From the NCBI RefSeq assembly GCF_018499875.1, contig NZ_JAHBAY010000006.1, positions 248,001 through 312,000 on the forward strand: a DNA stretch of 64,000 nucleotides. Reading direction: 5' to 3'. Under the pieces are notes generated by a model. That model was not told where the DNA came from and did not search any database. It saw only the letters and a program-made list of their open reading frames with translations. Shown piece by piece: positions 10,318 to 18,511 of this stretch (position 1 is the first letter of the stretch; every line of letters begins with the position of its first letter). The position numbers and the translations under genes are program-made. Source of the stretch: Kineosporia corallincola (GTDB taxonomy: Bacteria; Actinomycetota; Actinomycetes; Actinomycetales; Kineosporiaceae).

Positions 10318-11012
10318 TACGGCGTCGCGGTCTCGTCCGGCGTGGCCGTGGCGTCGGGTGCGGCACCGGACGTGCTGTCGGGCGTGCCGTCGGGCGTGGG
10401 CGTGGTGGTGTCGTCGGGCACCGGCTGGGTGTCTTCCGGTTGCGGGGTGGTGACCTGGCCGGCCGCCGCGCTCTCGCTCTTCAGCCAGTTCGGCGAGGAC
10501 TGCGTGATGGTGAAGGTGGTGTAGTCGATGCCGTTGCCGTAGCGCGGGTTGATGTGCACCCCGTCGGCTTTCAGCTCGGCCTCGATACCGGTGTAGGTGC
10601 TGGTGATCTGCTCGCTGGTGCGGTCGGTCTGGAGCGCGCTGTTGGCCAGGTTGGCGCGCCACACCTCGACCGCGGCGTCGGTCAGGCCGGCGGCGTCGAC
10701 CGAGCCGGCCGAGGAGATGTCGAGCCGGGCGTCCTGCTCCGACACACCCACCCCGAGGTCGGAGGCGGCCTTGGTCAGATAGGGCTCCAGGATCAGCAGA
10801 TTCAGGATCTGGGCCTGGGTGACACCGGCGTTCTCGCCGACCAGCGGCATGATGTCGGTGTACCCGTCCTGCACCGAGGAGACCGGGATGCGACGGTCAC
10901 CGATGACGGCGGCGGCGCCGGCCTGACTCGCGCCGCAGCCGGAGAGCGTCACGGCGAGAACAGCGGAAGTACCTGCCACAAGAGCGCCCACCCGGCGCCG
11001 GGTCGCAATCAC
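10317..11012 (-). CDS. SurA-like N-terminal domain lipoprotein
   Basis: This is a predicted exported lipoprotein of 231 residues. A signal peptide (MIATRRRVGALVAGTSAVLAV) ends in the lipobox LSGC near residue 26. The mature part resembles the SurA N-terminal chaperone domain: IGDRRIPVSSVQDGYTDI, helices through residue 150, then INPRYGNGIDY, which actinobacterial homologues also have. The C-terminal 45 residues are Thr/Pro/Asp-rich and probably a wall-spanning tail. It lies between mfd and mazG, its conserved position in actinobacteria, and overlaps mazG by one base. A foldase role outside the membrane is inferred from the domain only. Confidence 0.87.
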   Translation of the reverse strand: MIATRRRVGALVAGTSAVLAVTLSGCGASQAGAAAVIGDRRIPVSSVQDGYTDIMPLVGENAGVTQAQILNLLILEPYLTKAASDLGVGVSEQDARLDISSAGSVDAAGLTDAAVEVWRANLANSALQTDRTSEQITSTYTGIEAELKADGVHINPRYGNGIDYTTFTITQSSPNWLKSESAAAGQVTTPQPEDTQPVPDDTTTPTPDGTPDSTSGAAPDATATPDETATP

Positions 11013-11079
11013 GAACGCGATGCTATCGCCCGCCTACCCGGTGTCGTGCGGCCAGGGTGACTTTTCACAGCAGACGACC

Positions 11080-11120
11080 GAGGACGACGACGAGCTCCGA
11101 CGGGGCTCATCGTCGTCCTC
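11080..11120 (-). terminator. mfd terminator hairpin, palindromic element copy 2
   Basis: An inverted repeat of 19 nt per arm (17 of 19 positions pair) begins six bases after the mfd stop codon. Its left arm, read on the minus strand, is GAGGACGACGATGAGCCCC, close to the GGACGACGAGGAGCCC core of the other copies. It probably stops transcription from mfd. Confidence 0.7.
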
Positions 11121-11125
11121 AATTT

Positions 11126-14100
11126 TCACCGGCGGGCCGAACCCACCGAGGCCGCCGCCCTGACCGAGGACAGCAACACCGACTCGATGAACTCCCGCGC
11201 CCAGGTCAGCACCGCGACGTCGCGCAGCGGACGGCCACCGATGCGCGCGGTGGTCGGGCCGGGCACCAGAACGGTCTTGGTGGCGGGCTTGTCCTGGGTG
11301 CCCGGGTAGAGACGGTGCAGCCGCATGCGGGCCGAGTCCGGCAGGTCGATCGGGCCGAACCGGATCGCCTTGCCCATCGTGCTGATCTCGGTGAGACCGG
11401 CCTGCCGGGCCAGGATCCGCAGCCGCGCCACCTCGAGCAGATGGTTGACGACGTCGGGCAGGGGGCCGTAACGGTCGACCAGCTCGGCCTTCACCGCGTC
11501 GAGCGCCTCGTCGGACGAGACCTCGGCCAGCTTGCGGTAGGCCTCCAGCCGCAGCCGCTCGTCGGGCAGGTAGTCGGTGGGCAGGTGCGCGTCCACCGGC
11601 AGGTCGATCTTGACCTCGTGGTTCTCCTGCTCGTTCTCGCCGCGGAACTCCGCGACCGCCTCGCCGACCAGCCGGATGTACAGGTCGAACCCGACGCCCG
11701 CGATGTGCCCGGACTGCTCGCCGCCGAGCAGGTTGCCGGCGCCGCGGATCTCCAGGTCTTTCATCGCCACGCGCATGCCGGCACCCAGGTCGGTGTTCGC
11801 CGCGATGGTCTGGAGCCGGTCGAGAGCCGTTTCGGTGAGCGGCTTCTCGCTCGGGTAGAGGAAGTAGGCGTAGGCCCGCTCGCGGCCCCGGCCGACCCGG
11901 CCGCGCAGCTGGTGCAGCTGCGAGAGGCCCATCATGTCGGCCCGTTCCAGGATCAGCGTGTTGGCGTTCGAGATGTCCAGGCCGGTTTCGATGATGGTGG
12001 TGCACACCAGCACGTCGAAACGCTTCTCCCAGAAGTCCACCATCACCTGCTCGAGCTGATGCTCGCCCATCTTGCCGTGGGCGGTGGCGATGCGGGCCTC
12101 GGGCACCAGCTCGTGCAGCCGGGCGGCGGTGCGGTCGATCGACTCCACCCGGTTGTGTATGAAGAACACCTGCCCCTCGCGCAGCAGCTCACGCCGGATC
12201 GCGGCGGAGATCTGCCGCTCGTCGTAGCCGCCGACGAAGGTCAGCACCGGGTGCCGCTCCTCGGGAGGCGTTGCCAGCGTGGACATCTCGCGGATGCCGG
12301 TGACCGCCAGCTCCAGGGTGCGCGGGATCGGGGTGGCGCTCATCGCCAGCACGTCGACGTTGGTGCGCAGCTGCTTCAGCCGCTCCTTGTGCTCGACACC
12401 GAAGCGCTGCTCCTCGTCGATCACCACCAGCCCCAGGTCTTTGAACTTGATCTCGCCGGTGAGCAGCCGGTGGGTACCGATGACCACGTCGACCGAGCCG
12501 TCGGTGATGCCCTCCTTGACCGCGCGGGCCTCGGCGTCGGTCGAGAACCGGGACAGGCCCCTGACATTCACCGGGAAGTTCACGTAGCGCTCGACGAAGG
12601 TGTCGAGGTGCTGCTGCACCAGCAGCGTGGTCGGCACCAGCACCGCCACCTGCTTGCCGTCCTGCACCGCCTTGAACGCCGCCCGCACCGCGATCTCGGT
12701 CTTGCCGTAGCCCACGTCGCCACAGATCAGCCGGTCCATCGGGACCGTCTTCTCCATGTCCTTCTTGACCTCTTCGATGGTCACCAGCTGGTCCGGCGTC
12801 TCCACGTAGGCGAACGCGTCTTCCAGCTCGCGCTGCCACGGCGTGTCCGGCCCGAAGGCGTGCCCGCTGGTGGCCATCCGCGCCGAGTACAGCTGGATCA
12901 GCTCACCGGCGATCTGCTTGACCGCCTTGCGGGCCCGGCCCTTGGTCTTGGCCCAGTCGGTGCCGCCGAGCTTGTTCAGCGTCGGCTGCTCGCCGCCCAC
13001 GTAGCGGGTGACCTGGTCGAGGGCGTCGGTCGGCACGAACAGCCGGTCGCCCGGCTGACCCCGCTTGCTGGCCGCGTACTCGATCACCAGGTACTCCCGG
13101 GTGGCCCCGCCGACGGTGCGCTGCACCAGCTCGACGAACCTGCCCACCCCGTGCTGCTCGTGCACCACGTTGTCGCCGGTGGTGAGCTGCATCGGGTCGA
13201 CCACGTTCTTGCGGCGCGCCGGCATCCGGCGCATGTCCTTCGTGGTCGAGCCGGGCGCCGTGCCGCCGGTCAGGTCGGCCTCGGTGAGCACGGCGAACTT
13301 CTGCCCCGGAGCGACGAATCCCTGCCCCAGTCGTCCCGTGCCGACCGCCGCGACCGACTCGGCCGGGGGCCGCGAGAGGTCGTCGACCAGGCTCGCGGCC
13401 AGGTCGGCCTCGGTCAGCATCTCGACCACACGCCGGGCCAGGCCGCTGCCCTCGGTGATCACCGCGACCCGCCAGCCCTCGCGCAGCCAGCCGCCGATGT
13501 CGGCGATGGCTCGCTCGCGGTCACCGCGGTAGGGCTCGGGGGCGCTGATCTCCGGCACCAGGACGACGGCTCCCTCGTCGCCCTCGTCGTGCGCCGCCTG
13601 CCCGGTCTCGTCCAGGCCGAACGGCGAGACGGTCCACCAGGGCAGGCCCTGCTTGAGGGCGTGCGCCCGCACGTCGGCCAGGGTCCAGAACGACCCGGTG
13701 CCGAGGACCGGCTCCAGGTCGACCGGCACAGCACTGCCCGCGGCCGCGCTGAGCCAGCTGGCCTGGAGGAACTCCTCGGAGGTGGCGACCAGGTCGTGGG
13801 CCCGGGCGCGGATCCGCTCCGGGTCGGCCAGCAGCACGTGGGTGTGCGGCGGCAAGACGTCCAGCACCGACTCCATGGCGTCGACCAGCACCGGCGTCAG
13901 GGACTCCATGCCCTCGACCGCGATCCCGGCGGCCACCTTGCCGAGCAGGTCGGCCACGCCCGGCAGCCGTTCGGCCAGCTCGGCCGCCCGCTCCCGGACC
14001 TCGTCGGTGAGCAGCAGCTCGCGGCACGGCGGGGCCCAGAGGCCGGTCTCGGCCACCTGGAGCGAGCGCTGGTCGGCGACCGCGAAGTAGCGGATCTCCT

Positions 14101-14722
14101 CCACCTCGTCGCCCCAGAACTCCACCCTCAGCGGGTGCTCCTCGGTGGGCGGGAACACGTCGAGGATGCCGCCGCGCACGGCGAACTCGCCCCGCCGCTC
14201 AACCAGGTCGGTGCGACTGTAGGCGGCCGCGGCCAGGCGCTCGACCACCTCGGTCAGCTCGGCCTCCTGCCCGGCGTGCAGGCTGACCGGCTCCAGGTCG
14301 CCCAGGCCGCGCACGACCGGCTGGAGCACGGCCCGCACCGGGGCCACGACCACCTGGACCGGCCCGTGCTCGGCGGTCTCCGGGTGAGCCAGGCGGCGCA
14401 GCACGGCGATGCGGCGGCCCACGGTGTCGCTACGCGGGCTGAGGCGCTCGTGCGGGAGTGTCTCCCAGGCGCCGAACTCGGCCACCGCGTGCTCGGGCAG
14501 GAAGCAGCGCAACGCCGCGGCCAGGTCTTCGGCCTCGCGGCCGGTGGCGGTGACGGCCAGCACGGTGCGGCCCTGGCCGGCCACGCCGGCCACGAGCGGG
14601 GCCCGCAGGCCGGGCGGTCCGGTGAGGTCGAGCAACGGCTCGCCGCCCTCTCGGGCGATCCGCAGCACGTCGCTCACGGCGCGATCGGCGCCGAGCAGGT
14701 CGAGGATTCCGGTGAGGCTCAT
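11126..14722 (-). CDS. mfd: Transcription-repair coupling factor Mfd
   Basis: Mfd is an ATP-driven translocase that removes RNA polymerase stalled at DNA lesions and recruits UvrA. The 1198-residue length is typical. The N-terminal UvrB-like region (1-370) is followed by the RNA-polymerase-interacting, CarD-like domain (GDNVVHEQHGVGRFVEL, then REYLVIEYA), the helicase motor with Walker A ICGDVGYGKTEIAVRAAF, the motif VVIDEEQRFGVEHKERLK, MSATPIPRTLELA and QLRGRVGRGRERAYAY, and a C-terminal TRCF domain (LPDERLRLEAYRKLAEV). ATG 14722 begins the homologous MSLTGILDLLG; an upstream in-frame ATG would add 13 unrelated residues. Confidence 0.97.
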   Translation of the reverse strand: MSLTGILDLLGADRAVSDVLRIAREGGEPLLDLTGPPGLRAPLVAGVAGQGRTVLAVTATGREAEDLAAALRCFLPEHAVAEFGAWETLPHERLSPRSDTVGRRIAVLRRLAHPETAEHGPVQVVVAPVRAVLQPVVRGLGDLEPVSLHAGQEAELTEVVERLAAAAYSRTDLVERRGEFAVRGGILDVFPPTEEHPLRVEFWGDEVEEIRYFAVADQRSLQVAETGLWAPPCRELLLTDEVRERAAELAERLPGVADLLGKVAAGIAVEGMESLTPVLVDAMESVLDVLPPHTHVLLADPERIRARAHDLVATSEEFLQASWLSAAAGSAVPVDLEPVLGTGSFWTLADVRAHALKQGLPWWTVSPFGLDETGQAAHDEGDEGAVVLVPEISAPEPYRGDRERAIADIGGWLREGWRVAVITEGSGLARRVVEMLTEADLAASLVDDLSRPPAESVAAVGTGRLGQGFVAPGQKFAVLTEADLTGGTAPGSTTKDMRRMPARRKNVVDPMQLTTGDNVVHEQHGVGRFVELVQRTVGGATREYLVIEYAASKRGQPGDRLFVPTDALDQVTRYVGGEQPTLNKLGGTDWAKTKGRARKAVKQIAGELIQLYSARMATSGHAFGPDTPWQRELEDAFAYVETPDQLVTIEEVKKDMEKTVPMDRLICGDVGYGKTEIAVRAAFKAVQDGKQVAVLVPTTLLVQQHLDTFVERYVNFPVNVRGLSRFSTDAEARAVKEGITDGSVDVVIGTHRLLTGEIKFKDLGLVVIDEEQRFGVEHKERLKQLRTNVDVLAMSATPIPRTLELAVTGIREMSTLATPPEERHPVLTFVGGYDERQISAAIRRELLREGQVFFIHNRVESIDRTAARLHELVPEARIATAHGKMGEHQLEQVMVDFWEKRFDVLVCTTIIETGLDISNANTLILERADMMGLSQLHQLRGRVGRGRERAYAYFLYPSEKPLTETALDRLQTIAANTDLGAGMRVAMKDLEIRGAGNLLGGEQSGHIAGVGFDLYIRLVGEAVAEFRGENEQENHEVKIDLPVDAHLPTDYLPDERLRLEAYRKLAEVSSDEALDAVKAELVDRYGPLPDVVNHLLEVARLRILARQAGLTEISTMGKAIRFGPIDLPDSARMRLHRLYPGTQDKPATKTVLVPGPTTARIGGRPLRDVAVLTWAREFIESVLLSSVRAAASVGSARR

Positions 14723-15102
14723 GGCTCCGCAGGGATTGGCACTAGTGTTCGAACAGCACAACGTGCCGGGCTGCCTGAACAGTCCGGGCCACTGTCAGCT
14801 TACGGCGAATTCCGGGCCGGGGCTCAGAGGTCGGGCCGCCGCGACGCCCGCACCGGCCTGCGACGATTTCCGCAGGCCGGGATCGGCCCGCCGATGATGA
14901 TCGGCCGGTTTTGAGCGACATCTGGCGGTCAAACCACCCCACGGACCCGGCACTCTTCCGGCCATAAGAATTCTGGGATCTGGCGCAAACCGGTGCGACT
15001 CATAAAATGATCCGGATCCGGAAACGCAACTCGGCACGGGGCCGGGATTCCGGCCGGTCGAATCCCCTCGCGGGAAACGCTGGGCATCAGTGGAGGGGGC
15101 AC
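14723..15102. other. Divergent intergenic region, 380 bp
   Basis: This gap separates the divergent mfd and transposase-like genes and should hold both promoters. It contains A/T-rich stretches at 14961-14974 (CATAAGAATTCTGG) and 15001-15010 (CATAAAATGA), but no convincing -35/-10 pair. I see no gene, no terminal inverted repeat and no target-site duplication in it. Confidence 0.5.
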
Positions 15103-16287
15103 GTGCACGATCCCGCGTACGAGAGATCGCTGAAGGTCGTCTACGATCGGATCGCACACAATTTCAGCCGCGCCGAACCGCGTAAGCGCGCCTGGAACTA
15201 TCTCGTCGACCTTCCCAAAGCTCATTCGGCCGGACTGCGGCGGGGCGAGACGGTCGGTCACTATTCCGGTGAAATCCGCGCCGACGGGGTGCAGCGCCTG
15301 CTCACGTCGGCCCGCTGGGACGAGTTCTCCGTGCGTGACGAACTGCGTGCCATCGCCATCCAGGCAGGTGGCCGTACCGGCGGGACACTGTTCCTGACCG
15401 AGATCGCCTTCCCGAAGAAGGGCCGCAACGCCGTCGCGGTCGAACGTCAGTACAGCCACGACACGCAACGGGTGGAGAACTGCCAGATCGGGCTGCTGCT
15501 GTTCTATTTGACCGCCGACCGGCAGGCATTCCTGATCGACTCCGAGTTGTATCTGCCGCCGTCCTGGGTGAGTGACCCCAAACGTCGCGACCAGGCACAG
15601 ATCCCGCCCGAAGTGGTTTACCGCAGCAAGTCCGCGATCGCCGCGGAGATGATTCGCCGGGCCTGGGAAAGCTCCATCCGGCCGGTCTGGGTGGCCTGCA
15701 ATCTCGTCTGCACCGAGAAGACCATTCTGCACCGTCTACTGCGGCGTTACGGAGTTCAGCACCTGATTGCCGGCAGCGCCGGGGAGATGCAGGCGGGCGG
15801 TGTGGGCGGTTTCGGCAAGGCGCTCACCGACGAGTCGGCCGGTCCCCCGGCCGGCGGAACGGTGCCGGGGCACGAGATGCTCCAGCTGCGCAACACCGTG
15901 CTGCACCGGTTCTCCACCCGCGGCAGCGATCCGGCCCGCATCGAGATGTCGTACCTGATGCTGTCCGGCACGACGCGCAACTCCCGCGCACGCTCCTACT
16001 ACACGGCTTACCTGCGTCCCCACGCGGGACTGGCCGAGGTGGTGCCGATCGTGCAGCTGATCGAGGGGGCCGCGGCCCACTGCCGGGCGGTCAAGCAGAA
16101 GACCGGGCTGGGTCACTACGAGGTGCGCAGCTGGCGGGGGTGGTACCGGCACGTCACGCTGGCCTCCGCCGCCCAGATGGCTCTGGAACTGGCCCGGCAC
16201 GACAACTCCGGAGACCTGCGTCCGCAGTACGTGGACCTGCGCGACGTGGCCTACTCCGGCACGGGCAAGGGGCAGACGGCGGTGTAG
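15103..16287 (+). CDS. IS701-family transposase homologue lacking catalytic acids
   Basis: This 394-residue protein is homologous along its length to IS701-type DDE transposases: SRAEPRKRAWNYLVDL near the start, ERQYSHDTQRVENCQIG in the middle, LIDSELYLPPSW, and the C-terminal GLGHYEVRSWRGWYRHVTLA. Where active enzymes read VVDETGF this protein reads FLTEIAF, and where they read WVTGDEVYG it reads WVACNLVC, so the first two catalytic aspartates are Thr and Asn. The glutamate in HYEVRSWRGW remains. The frame is intact with a good ribosome site (GGAGGGGG) before GTG 15103. No flanking terminal repeats were found, and the gene ends at its own terminator. It looks like an exapted DNA-binding protein rather than a mobile element; function unknown. 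Confidence 0.85.
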   Translation: MHDPAYERSLKVVYDRIAHNFSRAEPRKRAWNYLVDLPKAHSAGLRRGETVGHYSGEIRADGVQRLLTSARWDEFSVRDELRAIAIQAGGRTGGTLFLTEIAFPKKGRNAVAVERQYSHDTQRVENCQIGLLLFYLTADRQAFLIDSELYLPPSWVSDPKRRDQAQIPPEVVYRSKSAIAAEMIRRAWESSIRPVWVACNLVCTEKTILHRLLRRYGVQHLIAGSAGEMQAGGVGGFGKALTDESAGPPAGGTVPGHEMLQLRNTVLHRFSTRGSDPARIEMSYLMLSGTTRNSRARSYYTAYLRPHAGLAEVVPIVQLIEGAAAHCRAVKQKTGLGHYEVRSWRGWYRHVTLASAAQMALELARHDNSGDLRPQYVDLRDVAYSGTGKGQTAV

Positions 16288-16298
16288 GTGCTGTCAGA

Positions 16299-16349
16299 AA
16301 ATCATGGACGACGAGGAGCCCGTCACGGGCTCCTCGTCGTCCATGATTT
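16299..16349. terminator. Bidirectional terminator hairpin, palindromic element copy 3
   Basis: A perfect 25-bp inverted repeat (arm AAATCATGGACGACGAGGAGC extended by CCGT) with almost no loop. It lies between the transposase-like gene and the convergent reductase gene and can terminate both. It shares its arms with the elements at 51333 and inside fdhD. Confidence 0.88.
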
Positions 16350-16363
16350 CAGGCCTGTGCCGA

Positions 16364-17413
16364 TCAGGCCTGTGCCAGCGGCGTGTGGCCGGCCGCCACG
16401 CGCTCACCCTCCCGCACCGGCCCGGGCGGGGTGCCGTCGCCGAAGGGACGGCCGCCGAGCTGCTCCCGGTGGTGCGGGGTGAGCCAGTTGGACAGGTCGG
16501 GCCCGGCCGGCACGATCCGGGTCGGGTTGATGTCTTCGTGCACCACGTAGTAGTGCCGCTTGATCTGGTCGAAGTCGATCGTGTCGCCGAAACCCGGTGT
16601 CTGGAACAGGTCCCGGGCGTATCCCCAGAGGGCGGGGAACTCGATCAGCTTCTGCCGGTTGCACTTGAAGTGGCCGTGGTACACCGGGTCGAAGCGCACC
16701 AGCGTGGTGAACAGCCGCACGTCGGCCTCGGTGATCGTGTCGCCGACCAGGAACCGCTGCTTCGACAGCCGCTCCTCCAGCCAGTCCATGGCGCCGAACA
16801 GCCGGTGGTAGGCCCGCTCGTACGACTCCTGGCTGCCCGCGAAACCACAGCGGTAGACGCCGTTGTTGACGTCCTTGAACACCCTGAGGGCGACCTCGTC
16901 GATCTCGTCGCGCAGGTGCTCGGGGTAGAGCTGCGGGGCGCCCTCCCGGTGGTACCGCGCCCACTCGGTGGAGAGGTCGAGTGTGATCTGCGGGTAGTCG
17001 TTGGTGACGACGGCGCCGGTCGGGACGTCGACGATCGCCGGAACCGTGATGCCGCGCGGGTAGTCGGGGAACCGGGCGAAGTAGGCGTCCTGGATCCGCT
17101 CGATGCCCAGCACCGGGTCGACGCCGCCCGGGTCGAGGTCGAAGGTCCAGCTGCGGCGGTCGTGCGTGGGGCCGCAGACACCCATCGAGATCGCATCTTC
17201 CAGGCCCAGCAGACGCCGCACGATGATCGACCGGTTGGCCCAGGGACAGGCCCTCGACACCACGAGGCGGTAGCGGCCCGGCTCCACCGGATAGCCCTCC
17301 GCGCCGTCCCGGGTGATCCGGGTGGTGATGTAGTTCGTGTCGCGGTTGAACTCCTGGCCGGTGGTCACATAGGCGCCGGCGGTGGAGCGGGAGGCGCTGA
17401 GGTCGTTGCTCAC
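16364..17413 (-). CDS. Glutathionyl-hydroquinone reductase-like (Xi-class GST fold)
   Basis: This 349-residue protein belongs to the YqjG/PcpF-like family, which reduces thiol conjugates of hydroquinones. The N-terminal thioredoxin-fold half carries the catalytic motif VSRACPWANRSIIVRRLLGL with the nucleophilic cysteine in CPWA. FDLDPGGVDPVLGIERIQD and VPAIVD follow. The helical C-terminal half has NNGVYRCGFAGSQE, FLVGDTITEADVRLF, and the Xi-class block FKCNRQKLIEFPALWGYARDL. Actinobacteria make mycothiol rather than glutathione, so the true thiol partner may differ. GTG 17413 is used because an in-frame ATG is absent and the family similarity begins there. Confidence 0.9.
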   Translation of the reverse strand: MSNDLSASRSTAGAYVTTGQEFNRDTNYITTRITRDGAEGYPVEPGRYRLVVSRACPWANRSIIVRRLLGLEDAISMGVCGPTHDRRSWTFDLDPGGVDPVLGIERIQDAYFARFPDYPRGITVPAIVDVPTGAVVTNDYPQITLDLSTEWARYHREGAPQLYPEHLRDEIDEVALRVFKDVNNGVYRCGFAGSQESYERAYHRLFGAMDWLEERLSKQRFLVGDTITEADVRLFTTLVRFDPVYHGHFKCNRQKLIEFPALWGYARDLFQTPGFGDTIDFDQIKRHYYVVHEDINPTRIVPAGPDLSNWLTPHHREQLGGRPFGDGTPPGPVREGERVAAGHTPLAQA

Positions 17414-17530
17414 GCAACCATTCTGCCCTGCCGGTGACGATCGCGCACGCTCCGCTACGCAGCCTGGGAATTTCGTAACAGTCCCTTCACCGGTCTGTGC
17501 AGAATCTTCTCTACCTTCTATGGTCACCCG

Positions 17531-18511
17531 ATGGACTTTGATCCGTGGATGGCCCTGGCGGCGTTCGGCATCGGCATCGTGGTGGGCCTGACCGGCATGG
17601 GCGGCGGCGCGCTGATGACGCCGGTGCTGGTGCTGTTCTTCGGGGTCGCGCCCACGGCCGCGGTGTCGAGCGACCTGGTCGCGGCCGCGGTGATGAAGCC
17701 GGTCGGCTCGTTCGTGCACCTGCGCCGCGGCACCGTGAACCTTTCGCTGGTGCGCTGGCTGTGCGTGGGGTCGGTGCCGGCGGCGTTCTGCGGGGTGCTG
17801 ATCACCCGGGCCCTGGGCAGCGACGAGTCCGTGCAGCACGGCATCAAGATCGCGCTGGGCGTAGCCCTGCTGATCGCGGCCGGCGGGCTCGGCGTGCGGG
17901 CCTACCAGCGGCTGGTGGAGCGCGCCGCCCGGCGCGACGGACGGGCCCCGGCCCTGCCCACCGAGCGGCCCGAGGTGGTCGCCCGGCCCCTGCCCACCAT
18001 CGCGATCGGCGCGCTCGGTGGGCTGATCGTGGGCATCACCTCGGTCGGCTCCGGGTCGCTGATCATCATCGCGCTGATGGCCCTCTACCCCACCCTCAAG
18101 GCCAACCAGCTGGTCGGCACCGACCTGTTCCAGGCCGTGCCGCTGGTGTTCTCCGCGGCGCTGGGCCACATCCTGTTCGGCGACTTCCAGCTCGACCTCA
18201 CGCTGGCCCTGATCGTCGGCAGCGTGCCCGGGGCCTGGCTGGGGGCGCAGCTGTCCACCCGGCTGCCCGGCGGCCTGGTGCGCCGTGCCCTGGCCTTCGT
18301 GCTGCTGGCCTCGGCCCTGAAGATGTTCGGTGTGGGCAACACCGGCACCGCCGCGCTGCTGGCCGCCTTCCTGGTGATCACCCCCGCGGTGTGGATGCTG
18401 CTACGCCGCCGGCACGGGTTCCCGGCTCTGGCCCGGCCCGGTGAGGACGACGAGGAGGCTGCTGCGGCCGACCCGGGATCAGGCCGGCCGCAGCAGGTCT
18501 CAGCGTCCTGA
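17531..18511 (+). CDS. TSUP (TauE/SafE) family permease
   Basis: This is a membrane permease of the TauE/SafE family, which includes sulfite, sulfoacetate and other organic-anion exporters. Its 326 residues contain about eight hydrophobic helices in two repeats, each opening with the family glycine-rich motif: GMGGGALMTPVLVLFFGVAP near 18 and ITSVGSGSLIIIALMALYP near 165. The tail EDDEEAAAADPGS is acidic. The start is ATG 17531; an ATG at 17520 is out of frame. The 3' end overlaps the last 12 bp of the convergent gene. Substrate unknown; the cys operon is 17 kb away and gives no real link. Confidence 0.88.
   Translation: MDFDPWMALAAFGIGIVVGLTGMGGGALMTPVLVLFFGVAPTAAVSSDLVAAAVMKPVGSFVHLRRGTVNLSLVRWLCVGSVPAAFCGVLITRALGSDESVQHGIKIALGVALLIAAGGLGVRAYQRLVERAARRDGRAPALPTERPEVVARPLPTIAIGALGGLIVGITSVGSGSLIIIALMALYPTLKANQLVGTDLFQAVPLVFSAALGHILFGDFQLDLTLALIVGSVPGAWLGAQLSTRLPGGLVRRALAFVLLASALKMFGVGNTGTAALLAAFLVITPAVWMLLRRRHGFPALARPGEDDEEAAAADPGSGRPQQVSAS
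18459..18496. terminator. Hairpin at the 3' end of the TSUP gene
   Basis: A perfect 12-bp inverted repeat (CTGCTGCGGCCG and complement, 14-nt loop) lies inside the last codons of the TSUP gene, just past the end of the convergent propeller gene. The position suggests a terminator for the minus-strand gene. It is unrelated in sequence to the GGACGACGAGGAGC hairpins. Confidence 0.5.

Noticed and set aside
11057-14914. A 1285-codon plus-strand frame opposite mfd
   Set aside because: mfd on the other strand is full length with every motif; the antisense frame is His/Gly/Arg/Asp-rich and matches no family.
15007-16287. An intact insertion sequence around the transposase homologue
   Set aside because: No terminal inverted repeats or target duplications are visible and two catalytic acids are missing, so I call a domesticated or relic protein rather than a mobile element.
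18451-18496. A further copy of the GGACGACGAGGAGC palindrome at the end of the TSUP gene
   Set aside because: Only the short acidic-codon run GACGACGAGGAG matches; the hairpin there has different arms (CTGCTGCGGCCG), so it is not counted as a family member.
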